From: Epichloe hybrida
Taxonomy: Eukaryota; Ascomycota; Sordariomycetes; Hypocreales; Clavicipitaceae
Assembly (NCBI GenBank): GCA_019022495.1
Contig: JAFEKR010000043.1
Location: 124,001 to 188,000 of the forward strand
DNA: 64,000 nucleotides
Direction: 5' to 3'
Shown here: one piece after another, positions 34,273-44,627 of the stretch
Numbering within the stretch: position 1 is the stretch's first letter
How the letters are laid out: each line of letters starts with the position of its first letter
Program-made: the position numbers and the translations under genes
Notes under the pieces: model-generated
Databases searched by the model: none
The model's input: only the letters and a program-made list of their open reading frames with translations
What the model was told of the DNA's origin: nothing

Positions 34273-35058
34273 ATGAAGTCTCTCACGCTCCTATCGACCC
34301 TGTGCGGCATAGCCTCTGCTCATTTTGTCCTCAAGCATCCCAAGCCCTCCGAATTGGACGAGAGAACCGAGGACCAAGGTCCCTGCGGCGGCACTGGCCC
34401 CGACTTTTCCAAGACGCTGGCGGATTTCCACGTTGGCGGTGATGCCTTGGCAATGAAACTGACTCATGCGCAAGGCAATTGGCTCTTCCGCGTCACGACG
34501 GACGAGAAGGCCGAGTCTGGATGGGAGCAAGTCTTTCCCATCGTGCAGCAGAGTGGCATTGGTGACTTTTGCGAGCCTGCAGTCGCCGTGCCCAGCAAGT
34601 ACGCTGGCAAGAAAGGCGTCGTTGGCGTTGTTTCGTCAGCGACAGATGGTCTGCTATACCAGGTGAGATGAGTGCCCGGCCATCATGTCGAAAGCTCGAC
34701 GGAACGTGAGAGCTGATCTGTATGGATATGGCAGTGCGTCGCTGTGAATTTTGTCGACGGCAAGGCGGACTCACGGCCATCGGATTGCACCAACAGCTCC
34801 GTCAAGGCATCATTTGTCGACGATTCCAAGCTGAGCGCTTTGGTGGGCAAAGGTTCAGGTTCAGGTTCAGGCTCTGGCTCAGGCTCGGGCTCGGGCTCGG
34901 GCTCGGGCTCTGGTTCAAAGACGTCGTCCGGCGCAACCTCGACGCAGACGGGCGCGGCGGCGGCATCTCTGCAGAGCCGGTCAACAACCAGCGTTGGATG
35001 GGGAAGTGTTTTGACTGTCTTGTGCATGGCCACCCTGGGAGGCGCCCTCATCATCTAA
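34273..35058 (+). CDS. GPI-anchored Bim1-like (X325/LPMO-like) copper-binding protein
   Basis: Two exons, 34273-34662 and 34735-35058, with a 72-nt intron (GTGAGA ... GGCAG, phase 0), giving 237 residues. A signal peptide (MKSLTLLSTLCGIASA) is followed directly by His 17 of HFVLKHPKPSEL. A mature N-terminal His is the first ligand of the copper brace in LPMO-related proteins. The next motif, GPCGGTGPDF, and the FHVGGDALAM region match the X325/Bim1 family. Known members bind copper and help import it (Cryptococcus Bim1) rather than oxidising polysaccharides. A Gly-Ser repeat linker (about residues 168-187) leads to a C-terminal hydrophobic tail (VGWGSVLTVLCMATLGGALII), consistent with a GPI anchor. 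The ferric-reductase gene lies divergently upstream. Confidence 0.88.
34857..34915 (+). repeat. GGTTCA/GGCTCG hexamer repeat coding a Gly-Ser linker
   Basis: About nine to ten tandem hexamers of the pattern GG(Y)TC(R) encode alternating Gly and Ser between the folded domain and the GPI tail of the Bim1-like protein. Confidence 0.8.
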
Positions 35059-35813
35059 AAAAGAAAAAAAGAAAAAAAGAAAAAAGAAAAAAAGAAGACA
35101 CAGTGCTCTGGACTCATGTAGCGAGAATTGAACGATCCTTTTCCAAGATAACGTTACTGCGTCAGGTCACGGTGATGTCGGTGATGTCGGTGATGTCGGT
35201 CTGCTCTACGAATTGCCGCAAAGAGTCGACAAGAAGACGCGGCGCCACTGAACATTCTTCGCACCTTCTTCATTGCCCCTCCATCGCCCCTCCATCACCC
35301 CTCCATCGCCCCGCTCCGAGGGAGGGCCGGTCGACTTCGTCAAATCTAATTCCCCCACATGCTCAAGCCAAAGGGACTTCTTCACCCCGACTTGGGTTTC
35401 CCAGCCTTACACGACACCGTACACGACTAACCGTTGCATCTCTTTTTTTTGCCATGGATCGATGGAGTCCACGGAGAATTTTCGAAACTTCAATTCCGAG
35501 GCTTTCGAACCCCGCGGCGTTCCGCAGGCATCCATGCTTGAAATGTCTTTGCGACAGACTTTGGCTCTGCAGTAGGCGCACACACAAACCTTGATAAAAA
35601 CGCCAAATTCACTTACACTTTTTGTCAAATGGCCTCAAAGAACTTTGAATGGAATAGGGGCGGCTGGAACCGGACTCTGACACTTGTGTGCTTGAATGAG
35701 TCCTTTCTTACCTTCACCGGCCCCTTCTTTTCTTCCTTCCCCTCCATTCTACCCATCCATTTCAAGTCAATTGTCTTCCATGCTATCATCTTACTCTTTG
35801 CACGATATCTAGC
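35059..35813. other. Spacer and leader region before the ABC transporter
   Basis: This 755-bp stretch has an A-rich tract at 35057-35095, a GGTGATGTC repeat of nine bases in three to four copies at 35170-35200, and CCCCTCCATC repeats at 35276-35312. No independent gene is supported; pyrimidine-rich sequence precedes the transporter start. Confidence 0.5.
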
Positions 35814-38800
35814 ATGGCTCCTGACTTTTCAAAATTTCTCCGCAGCCTGCGGGATCTCGTCCTCATCGATGACGGTGGTCAAATCATCCTTGGCGGCGTA
35901 CGTCTTACCCCTTGTACACATCTGTCCAACACAGATGCCTGTATTCTCTACATCTTGGCTGGATTCTCCGTTGCCACCTTCACCCTCTATGTGATTCGCA
36001 ATCAGCTTCAAAGGCTTCTTCCGCAGTGGCTTAAACCGTTTGCCAAGGAAGAAGACCCAGGTCCGGATAAGCGCAAAGCTTGGACGCATTCGACCTTGAT
36101 CCTCGCCTTGGTCTCACTGACCGGGCTCACCCTGTCAGTTGTTCCCGTATGCTTGAATCCGAGAGAGCTCCGGGCCATCTTTCAGATCGTTCCATGGCTG
36201 TCTGCAGGTCTGATGACCGCCTTCGACCGACCTACTAGCACGCCACGAATCTTGCTTCTGCAGTACTTGCTCATGTTCTCGGCCGGGATAGGGACATACT
36301 CTGCGCAGTTCCTGCAACATCACTTCAGCACACTTGATCCGTTCCACCTCTCTCGAATCGCACTCGCATTGGTTGGCGTCATTGTCATCGGAAACATGCC
36401 GCTCCGAAATCCCGCCTGGGACACTGAAGACATTGGCAGTCCGAAACTGCCTCCCTCGCATCACGTCCGAAGCCCAGAGGACAATCTGACTCTCTTCAGG
36501 TTCTGGGCCATGACATGGGTGTTTCCACTGGCCAGAATATGTCGCGAGAAGGAGATTACCGTCGAAGATGTGTGGCAGTTGCCGCTTGACTTCCAGCATA
36601 CCCGGCTCTACTTGGCGTTTCGTGAGCTTCATGGTAAGCTGCTCCCGTGCTTGATTGAGGCCAATGGCTTGGATCTGTTCATTGCCACGACGCTGGCTGT
36701 CGTTGAGACAGTCGCCGAGGTTTCCAATATTCGCTTGACGAGCCGTCTGTACGCTGCTCTCGACAGCGGCAACACCAGCCAAGCCACCTTCTGGTGCGTC
36801 GTCATGTTGTGTCTTGATCTTGTCCGTCAGAATTGCAAGATAACCTCGTCTTGGTACTCTCGAAAAGCGTATGAGAGATCTCGTGGCGAGACCTTCATTG
36901 CCTTGTTCGGCAAACTCCTTACCAGAGCCGTGCCAGGATCCGATGTGACGGAGAAGGGTCCTGATGAGGACCATCTTGCCCAGCAACCCCCGAGGACCAG
37001 GCGGTCGTGGGTCAGCAGGTGTTGCTGCTCACGCAGGGGCAAGAAGAAGTCCGAGCTGTTACAGGCTCCTGCCTCCAACGCCAAAGTCGTCAATCTTGTT
37101 CGAGGAGATACGTACGAAATTTCTCAGCGCTTGTGGGACTTTCCTAAACTTGTTGCACAGCCGATCAAAGTTGTCGTCACCATCTACTACCTTATTGACA
37201 TCATGGGTTGGCCTTCATGCGTCGGTTTCGGCCTCATGGCTTTACTCATGACGACCAATTCGTTCCTCGTGCGCCGGCTTGTTAAGCTGGAACGATCGAG
37301 GACAGCTCACTCTGACAAGAGGGCGCAAGCTGTGGCGCATTTTGTGGAAGCCAGCCGGCCGCTCAAGCTCAATGGCTGGACATCGTCTTGGAGTGCCAGA
37401 ATCATGAAGTTTCGCGCCATGGAAATGCTGAAGAGATTACAGATTGCTCGTGTGGTGGCAGCCATTTCGACCATCAATGTCGCTGGCGGGGCGGCTTATC
37501 CGCTCGCTGGCATCGGGCTCTTCACTCTTGTTCTTCACCAAGGTCTCCCCAACAATGTCATCTGGCCCTCTCTGCAGCTCTTCAGCCAATTGGAAGCCAG
37601 TGTCAAGCAGGCGTTCGATCTGATCTCTGCGTACTGGAAAGCCATGATCCCCGTGGAACGAGTGAACGGATACATGGGCGAACCAGACCGAGACGAGAAC
37701 TCGCTCGGAACGACAGGGGCAAGAGATGTAGAGTTTCATGGCGCATCTTTTGCATGGCCATCTACAAATCATCTCGCTCTTTCCCTTCTGAACCTCAATT
37801 TCAGCCATGGTCTCACCATTGTCCGCGGCAAAGTCGGCTCTGGAAAGTCTAGTCTGCTTCTCGCGGCATTAGGTGAGATGGAGCTGCACGGTGGCGACCT
37901 CGTCCGACCAGACGAGCCCGTCGGCTACGCGCAACAGCTTCCATGGCTTCAAAGCAAGACGATTCGCGAAAACATCGTCTTTCACAATCGATTCGATCTA
38001 ACGAGATATCGACAGGTCCTGCATGCTTGTGCCCTGGGCCCGGATCTCGCAGCTTTCCCGGATGGTGATCAGACCAAACTGGAGGAGGGCGGTGTTGGAC
38101 TGTCCGGCGGTCAGAAGGCAAGAGTCGCTCTGGCCCGGGCTGTCTATAGTCCCTGCCGTATTCTCTTGCTAGACGACCCGTTGGCTCCGTTGGATCACGA
38201 TACTGCCAGCAACATTGTTCGTCGATTCCTCCAAGGCCCCCTGGCCAAGGACCGCACGATTGTAATGGTGACGCACAGAGATGATCTGGTCCTTCGCATC
38301 GCGGACCAAGTCGTTGAAATGGAGGACGGCTCGGCGAGGGTCTTGCCCGCCAAGGAAATCAAAGATGAGCTCGAGCACCCATATCATGCCACTTCGCGGG
38401 AGGCAACGGCAGACGAGGCCGACCCATCATCCCATGAAGCACACGATGACGAAGAGGACGTGTCGAATTTGCCAGAAGCTCCGGAGGAGCCATCCGAGAC
38501 CGGCAGTGTTCCCTTGTCTGTCTATCTCAGCTACATGAAGGCCGGCGGATGGGCAATGTGGGGTTTCCTCGCCTTCTTCTACGGCATGTCCAGATACTGT
38601 GACATCGCCCGAGCCCAGCTACTCGAAGCCTGGGGAAATGCCACTGCACAAGACCGAGCAGGTAACGAGCCAGGCTACTGGGGGTTGCCAGATCCGGGAA
38701 CGCACCCTCGGGCTTGGTTATCCGTCCTCGCCGGTCTTTCCGGGGGACAGGTCTTGGCATTCGCAGTTGCGCAGCTGCTCCTGGCCAAGATCTCCATCGA

Positions 38801-40217
38801 TGCCGCCCAGGGACTTTTTCGAGCTGCCGTCGACCGTGTCAGCAGGGCTACCTTTCGATACCATGACACCACGCCCACCGGCCAGCTCAAGAATCGGCTC
38901 ATTTCCGACATGGGAATGGTGGACGGCGGTATTCTCGCTCCCATCGAGGGGTTCGTGTACAATTTCATTGCTCTCGGCCTCGGTCTCGTCGCCATTTCAA
39001 CACACCAACCGATGCTGCTCGTGATTCTCGGCGCCGTGTCAGCCCTCTTCGTCTACTTTTTCAGGATATATGTCCCAGTCTCGCGAAGTCTGCGACGCAT
39101 GGAGATGAGATACCTGACGCCCATCATAGCCAACATTGGCGTCATGCAGGACGGGCTGGTCACCATCCGTGCTCTTCGTGCCGAGGGCCGCTTCCAGGAC
39201 CGCCACTTGGATGCCGTGGACGATTTCCAGAAGCAGGATCATTTCTTCTGGAGCATGACGTTCTGGCTGGAGCTCCGTCTCAGCGTTTCCACGGCATTCA
39301 CCAAAACCCTCGTCATGATGTTCATGATCTGGCGCGGGACACCGGCAAGCGCCATCGGCTTCGTCCTGACGCAAATCACCATCGCAATGGAAGCTGTGCA
39401 CCACCTGTGCGAAAAGTTTGCCCAGCTGCAGCTCGACGCAGTGTCCCTGGAGCGCGTCAACGCGCTCAACAAGATACCGGAGGAGCCGGCCGGGGACGAC
39501 GAGCCCCCCGAGGACTGGCCACGACCTTGCGACAGCGTCAAGTTCGAGTCCATGTCCTTCAGGTACGACGAGGGCCTGCCCACGGTCCTGGACGAGGTGA
39601 CGTTTGAGATACCGGGAGGATCCACCTGCGCCGTGCTGGGAAGAACGGGCTCGGGAAAGTCGACGATAGCCAACGCCCTGCTCGCCACGCAGACCGCGTC
39701 AGCGGGCGCCGTCACCATCGGCGGCGTGGATCTCGCCCGCGTGAACCGGGCCGCGCTCCGGAGCCGGGTGACGTTTATCCAGCAAGATCCGACATTGTTC
39801 CCGGGAACCCTGCGCGACAACATCGACCCAGAGGGGCGATTCGCCGATGCCGACTGCGCAAACGCCATCCGTCGCGTGCTCGGCAAGGAATGGAGCCTGA
39901 GCTCCGTCATTGACGCAGGAGGCAAGAATCTCAGCCAAGGGCAACGCCAGCTGGTGGGCATCGGCCGGGCAGTCCTGCGCAGGAGCGGGCTGGTCATCCT
40001 GGACGAAGCAACGGCGTCGATTGATCGCGCCACGGCCGCCGCCGTTCAGCGTATACTGAGGGAGGAATTGTCAAAGAGCACCGTCATTACCATTGCGCAC
40101 CGGCTCGAGGCTGTCGAGGATGCAGATTGGTGTCTCCGGCTGGACAGAGGGCGGGTGCTCGAATGCGGGCCAGCCAAGGACAAGGACCTGTCAGGCAGGA
40201 AGCCCGATGAGGAGTAG
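35814..40217 (+). CDS. ABC transporter, full-length ABCC (MRP/Ycf1-like) type
   Basis: An uninterrupted 1,467-residue protein of two transmembrane blocks and two nucleotide-binding domains. The N-terminal hydrophobic block (residues 40-190) is an extra TMD0-like region typical of ABCC proteins. NBD1: Walker A GKVGSGKSS at 672-680, signature LSGGQKARVALARA from 763, Walker B ILLLDDP with DDP at 787-789, switch His 821. As usual in ABCC, the NBD1 catalytic Glu is Asp. NBD2: Walker A GRTGSGKST from 1276, LSQGQRQL from 1373, ILDEAT with DE at 1397-1398, switch His 1429. A linker at 850-900 is acidic. Family members export glutathione conjugates, toxins, pigments or drugs across vacuolar or plasma membrane. 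The substrate is unknown, and no biosynthetic genes adjoin it. Confidence 0.93.
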   Translation: MAPDFSKFLRSLRDLVLIDDGGQIILGGVRLTPCTHLSNTDACILYILAGFSVATFTLYVIRNQLQRLLPQWLKPFAKEEDPGPDKRKAWTHSTLILALVSLTGLTLSVVPVCLNPRELRAIFQIVPWLSAGLMTAFDRPTSTPRILLLQYLLMFSAGIGTYSAQFLQHHFSTLDPFHLSRIALALVGVIVIGNMPLRNPAWDTEDIGSPKLPPSHHVRSPEDNLTLFRFWAMTWVFPLARICREKEITVEDVWQLPLDFQHTRLYLAFRELHGKLLPCLIEANGLDLFIATTLAVVETVAEVSNIRLTSRLYAALDSGNTSQATFWCVVMLCLDLVRQNCKITSSWYSRKAYERSRGETFIALFGKLLTRAVPGSDVTEKGPDEDHLAQQPPRTRRSWVSRCCCSRRGKKKSELLQAPASNAKVVNLVRGDTYEISQRLWDFPKLVAQPIKVVVTIYYLIDIMGWPSCVGFGLMALLMTTNSFLVRRLVKLERSRTAHSDKRAQAVAHFVEASRPLKLNGWTSSWSARIMKFRAMEMLKRLQIARVVAAISTINVAGGAAYPLAGIGLFTLVLHQGLPNNVIWPSLQLFSQLEASVKQAFDLISAYWKAMIPVERVNGYMGEPDRDENSLGTTGARDVEFHGASFAWPSTNHLALSLLNLNFSHGLTIVRGKVGSGKSSLLLAALGEMELHGGDLVRPDEPVGYAQQLPWLQSKTIRENIVFHNRFDLTRYRQVLHACALGPDLAAFPDGDQTKLEEGGVGLSGGQKARVALARAVYSPCRILLLDDPLAPLDHDTASNIVRRFLQGPLAKDRTIVMVTHRDDLVLRIADQVVEMEDGSARVLPAKEIKDELEHPYHATSREATADEADPSSHEAHDDEEDVSNLPEAPEEPSETGSVPLSVYLSYMKAGGWAMWGFLAFFYGMSRYCDIARAQLLEAWGNATAQDRAGNEPGYWGLPDPGTHPRAWLSVLAGLSGGQVLAFAVAQLLLAKISIDAAQGLFRAAVDRVSRATFRYHDTTPTGQLKNRLISDMGMVDGGILAPIEGFVYNFIALGLGLVAISTHQPMLLVILGAVSALFVYFFRIYVPVSRSLRRMEMRYLTPIIANIGVMQDGLVTIRALRAEGRFQDRHLDAVDDFQKQDHFFWSMTFWLELRLSVSTAFTKTLVMMFMIWRGTPASAIGFVLTQITIAMEAVHHLCEKFAQLQLDAVSLERVNALNKIPEEPAGDDEPPEDWPRPCDSVKFESMSFRYDEGLPTVLDEVTFEIPGGSTCAVLGRTGSGKSTIANALLATQTASAGAVTIGGVDLARVNRAALRSRVTFIQQDPTLFPGTLRDNIDPEGRFADADCANAIRRVLGKEWSLSSVIDAGGKNLSQGQRQLVGIGRAVLRRSGLVILDEATASIDRATAAAVQRILREELSKSTVITIAHRLEAVEDADWCLRLDRGRVLECGPAKDKDLSGRKPDEE

Positions 40218-40730
40218 ATATAAAAGAAAAGCTGGACATGTCTTGTTTGAAAAAGGTTCAAAGGAAGAAAATCACGTAAAATCGCGACCGGCATCACTGA
40301 GAATGTACAGTTATTTGTTTTCGCTATTTTTGCATTTCTGCATTTCTGGAAAAAGTAATCAGTCAGTCGCTCAACATGGATTTTTTGTTTTCCCAAACTA
40401 CGATTGCTCGCATCACCGTTACCGATCCACACCCATTCATATATTCATGTCGCAATGGCTCTGGCTCGCTAGGGAGGGAATAGTTGCGCTGTCAAATAAG
40501 GATAAAAATAGAAACCATTGTGGAAATGGCAAGATCAATTGTGACACGGGTGTCATTTCTTCTATCTAGGTTCGAACCGTGGGATAGTGCTATTATTTTC
40601 CCCGACGAACCATTTCTCCTGCATCATCATCATGAACGTCGCCGGCCTTCTTTTGGTGCCACTGTGATCTCAAAATGATTCTTTCTCTTGTTTTTTTGGC
40701 CAAAAATTTCGCACTCGGCGCTTGCTTCAT
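40218..40730. other. Spacer between convergent ABC transporter and pepP genes
   Basis: About 513 bp of 3' flanks. A tRNA-like GGTTCGAACC was inspected at 40568-40577 but has no matching stems. Nothing else is recognised. Confidence 0.5.
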
Positions 40731-42324
40731 TTAGTTCCGCGCAGCTGCGGCTTCCACCTCGCTCATTTCCTTGATTGCCGTTGTCAAGTTCTCGTAGCCG
40801 TTCTCCGTAACGTAGATGTTGTCCTCGAGTCTATCCGGGGCCCCGGGTGGTCAGTATCCTTTTTTTTTTTTTTTTTTACCTCGAGTTCAGTAGTCAAATG
40901 CTCACCTGACGCCGCCAACGTCCCAATATTTGTTGAGAACCTCCGAGTCGATGTATTTGCTGTGAGCGGGGTCATCAAGATATGGTTGGATGATGAATTC
41001 GCAAAAGTAGATCTGCATGCAATGTCAGCGGGTACTGCCGGTTGCGGGAATACCAAGGGATGACCAACACCAGGCTCCACGGTCACGACAGCGCCGGCGG
41101 GAACGTGGCCACGTAGTCTCAGGTATCTGAATAGTTTGTCCTTGTCGTTGGGGTTTGGATTGCCGCCGGTGTCGTGGGTGTCCATCCCCAAGTGATGTCC
41201 GAGTCCGTGGGGGAAGAAGGCGGCGCTGGTACGGGCATCGAGGATCTCTTGAACATCACCCTTGAGAATGCCAAGGGCCAGCAAACCCTCGATGGCGATT
41301 CTGTGTGCGTGGAGATGGAGATGATCCCAGAGCATGCCGCCCTTGATGCGCTCGGTGCATTCCCTCTGCATCCTGGACACTATGGCATATATGTCTCTCG
41401 ATTCCTTGGTGAACTGTCCGGTCAAGGGGAAAGTTCTCGTCTACGAAAACATGAATGGTCAGGGAGAGATGGTACCGAGATGGGCAACTCGATCCTCCGG
41501 ATTGCAGTACTCACAATATCCGAAGCATAGTTGTTCCACTCGCATCCAGCATCGATCAGCAAGTTCAGCTTTCCGCTCAAGGGGGCATTATTGGCTACGT
41601 AGTGAAGAGTGGCAGCGGCTCGTCCAGCGGCCAGAATGGGATGGTAGGCCATCTCGGGAGCAGCGTGGGACACGCATCGCTCCAGAAAGGTGGCGTAGAG
41701 CTCTTGCTCCGAGGCTGCGGTCTTGGCACGGTCAATGACGGCTCGGTGAGCGCGGCTGGCAATATGATTTGCTTTCTGGATCATGGCAACCTCAAAGTCA
41801 TCCTTGACGACGCGGGAAATCTCAATGGCGGTCTTGACTGTTTCGAAATCCTTCTCGGAGAACTGTAGGAAGGTGACATGGTCAGAGACCTGGTTGCCAA
41901 TGGCAAAGACAGTCGACCTGGGGTTTTGTTTGGCCAAGTGGGTTAATGTGGCATTGACCTCGGTGGTGAATTTGACCTCGTCCACGTCGTATTGTCTCAG
42001 GGCATCGTCAATGCCGAGGGGAAGGCCGGACCAGATAACATCATCGGGGTCAATGGGCGGGATGAACAGAGTCGATCTACCGGATTGGATGTCGTATGCA
42101 ACGGAGCAGTCGGCAACATTGCAACCAGTGAGGTAGTAAAAGTATCGGCGCTGTCTGAAATGCTCAGGAGAATCGCTGTCTTCCAGCAGCTTGGTCAGGC
42201 GAGCCTCGAGGTAAATGACACCGTTGGCGTCTGGCTTGGATTTGCGCATTTGTTCGACGACGCGATTGGCGTGGGCCTTGCCGGGGTATTTGCCCTTGAG
42301 GACAGCCTCGTAATCCCTGACCAT
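40731..42324 (-). CDS. pepP: Xaa-Pro aminopeptidase / prolidase (M24B, PepP-like)
   Basis: Four exons: 41515-42324, 41069-41440, 40906-41012 and 40731-40830. The introns are 74, 56 and 75 nt and the phases fit, giving 462 residues. One donor is GTTGGT. The ATG at 42322-42324 opens [21 protein letters not shown], the usual start of fungal PepP. The pita-bread metallopeptidase fold has all five dinuclear metal ligands: Asp 258 (DAGCEW) and Asp 269 (YASDITRTFP), His 352 ([10 protein letters not shown]), Glu 392 (VEPG) and Glu 432 (VRLEDN). The N-terminal domain includes [12 protein letters not shown]. It releases N-terminal residues ahead of proline, or splits Xaa-Pro dipeptides, in the cytosol using manganese. 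An Ala-Pro repeat leader (42330-42372) lies just upstream and could be read only if translation began earlier. Confidence 0.93.
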
Positions 42325-43290
42325 GATGTCTGGTGCAGGTGCTGGTGCAGGTGCTGGTGCTGTGAGAGTTGTTGCAGACGGTGTGACCGAGAAGACGATG
42401 GTGGGGTAGTTTTGCGAGAGAGAGAGAGAGAGAACACGACGAGTACATGCAATGTGACGGTTCAAGATGCAGTCACTCGGCCGGTCGGCGCCAAGGTCGG
42501 TGAGCACTGAGGGCCAAGCAGCGAGATGGATGCAGATGCACGGATGGCGCTGAAGATGGAAAAGGAAAGGACGATGCAGACGTGGGTGGAGGCTGCGGAG
42601 GCTCCTTCACGGACATTGTCGGCCAACTCGTGAACCGGCCGAATTGTACCGCGCTCTTCTCGCCGTTGCATGGCGGAGATGCAGCCAAGGTGATACGCCC
42701 AGGTACATCCAGGTGTGTGCACCCCACCCCACTGTACTACTGTACCAGCTGGGCCCTGGCTTGCTGGCTTCTGAGCAGAGCAGCCAGTTTCGTCCAATCA
42801 AAGGACCTCGGCCCCCGTGCCGCGCAGGACACACATGTCGATAAAGATGGCAGAATTCATCTTCTTTACCGAGTATGGTCCTTTTGTTTTCCTCTCCCCG
42901 TCCAAATCCACCCACCAATCGATGCAGACAACCCGACGGAAGAAGAAGCTCCCACCAGACAAGACAGATGGGCTTTTCAACGACTCGAAATTCCTTGTGC
43001 TGCGCAAAAAAGTGGCTTTTGTTCCACCAACGGCTCGTGATGTCTCGCGTATGTGCGTAGGGATCCATCGCCAAGAACTTGTACATGTACATAGGATCGA
43101 GGCGGGCAGCCAATCAGCAATCATCGCAGCGCATACATCCCTCCTTACCACCGACCCGCCCCCCCCCATCCGTCAAATCCCTTTCCTCCCCCAAACGTCT
43201 GTGAACAGTGTGAGAAGCGACCCGACCCGGCCAGTGACAAATGGATGAGCATCGCAATCACATCAGACCAAGGGCAGACACACCATAAAA
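42325..43290. promoter_or_regulatory. Divergent promoter region of pepP and the CCDC25-like gene
   Basis: Nearly 1 kb. It holds a GGTGCTGGTGCA repeat at 42330-42362, a GA repeat at 42417-42432, two CCAAT boxes at 42794-42798 and 43110-43114, and TACATGTA at 43082-43089. No gene is seen. Confidence 0.4.
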
Positions 43291-44069
43291 ATGGTATACT
43301 ACTTCAGCTCTTCCACCGTCTCCCCCCCGGGCCTCATCTACGCAGGCAAAGACAAGTTCGAGAGTGAGCCACCCCCCCCCTCCCACACCCACACCCAAAC
43401 TCGGACTGAAAAAAAAAAATTAGACGAAGATCTCATAAAGTATGGCTGGGACGAAGACGTCTGGGTATGATATCCCAATCCTTCAATTTCCCTTCTCCAA
43501 AGAAGAACAAAGGGAAATACAAAAATTTAAGAAAGGCCAATAACACCCCCTCATTCAATGTCTAAACAAGAGACAGTTTCACGTCGACAAGCTCTCCAGC
43601 GCCCACATCTACCTCCGCATGCAGGACGGCCAGAGCTGGGACTCCCTCCCCGAGGACCTCGTCACGGACCTCGCGCAGCTGACAAAGGCCAACTCCATAG
43701 AGGGCAACAAGAAGGACAACGTGACCGTCATTTACACGCCCTGGTCCAACCTCCGCAAGGACGGCTCCATGGACGTCGGCCAGGTCTCGTTCAAGGATCC
43801 GCGCAAGGTCAGGCGCGTGCTCGTGCCGGCGCGGGAGAACTCCATCGTCAACAGGCTTAACAAGACGAGGGTGGAGAAGAAGCCGGATCTTAGGCAGGAC
43901 AAGGACGATCGGATCAAGGCGCTGAGGAGGAATGAGTTGGCTGCTCAGCAACAGAGGGTAAGATGGCGTGGCACACCCGTCCCTTGCACGACCCATCTCT
44001 GCATCACACACACATCTAGCTGCATTGGAGCGTGTGTTTTTGTGTTTTTGTGTGTGCGTGTGTGTGCGT

Positions 44070-44116
<47 letters not shown>

Positions 44117-44316
44117 GGCGAGAAACAAACGACGTTGCTTTGGGTGGGATACAGCTGACCGTTTTGCAGAGAAAAGACGAGGCGAGACAGGCGCAGGAGT
44201 GGAAAGAGAAGAAGTGGCAAAAGGACCACGCATACGACGACATGTTTACGGATGAAGTCATGGCTGCGTCGAGCAACCAGCATCGCGATGCCGATTGGGA
44301 AGACGACTTTATGTAA
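43291..44316 (+). CDS. CCDC25/Jlp2-type NFACT-R (DUF814) protein
   Basis: Four exons: 43291-43363, 43424-43464, 43577-43957 and 44170-44316. The introns are 60, 112 and 212 nt, all in matching phase, giving 213 residues, close to human CCDC25 (208). It opens [20 protein letters not shown], continues [19 protein letters not shown] across two junctions and contains SSAHIYLRM and [18 protein letters not shown], the NFACT-R signatures. A basic coiled region ([20 protein letters not shown]) and the DWEDDFM terminus follow. In this family the RNA-binding domain is shared with ribosome-quality-control factor NEMF/Rqc2, but the standalone CCDC25/Jlp2 role is not settled. The third intron carries a long TG repeat. 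Confidence 0.93.
44031..44115 (+). repeat. Alternating TG/CG microsatellite in intron 3 of the CCDC25-like gene
   Basis: About 85 bases of almost pure alternating pyrimidine-purine (TG with CG interruptions and two T runs), inside a 212-nt intron. It is likely length-variable. Confidence 0.9.
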
Positions 44317-44627
44317 ACAAGAAGAAGCCCACACTTGATTCTGAAATCATATTCGAAGCAAGCGCTTCTTTGCACAGATTGAGTATCATCAATTTTGTCC
44401 ATTTGTGTGCTTTCATCATACGCATCCTAGAGCAAACGACCAATCAGGGTATTCCGAGTGAAGGATGTGTCACGCCGCTAGGCTAAACGGCTAATGTAGC
44501 TGCGATCAAATGAGTACGTATGCTCGACAAGATGGATGGCTACCTAACATTGCAAATAAATTTGAAACCTCTCAGAACCACGCCCAAAGCCGAGATCTCA
44601 TGAATAAGTGTCGTGGTGGAGTTTTCA

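Noticed and set aside
34722..35594. 290-codon plus-strand frame
   Set aside because: It overlaps the Bim1-like second exon in another frame and then runs through poly-A and simple repeats.
40560..40600. tRNA-like GGTTCGAACC
   Set aside because: The T-loop-like sequence lacks matching T-stem, anticodon and acceptor stems on either strand.
42607..43113. Overlapping frames in the pepP/CCDC25 spacer
   Set aside because: Several frames on both strands are open by chance in GC-rich DNA; none shows a domain, and the region is a divergent promoter.
44031..44115. Regularly spaced repeats considered as a CRISPR-like array
   Set aside because: It is a simple TG microsatellite in an intron with no spacers, and the genome is eukaryotic.
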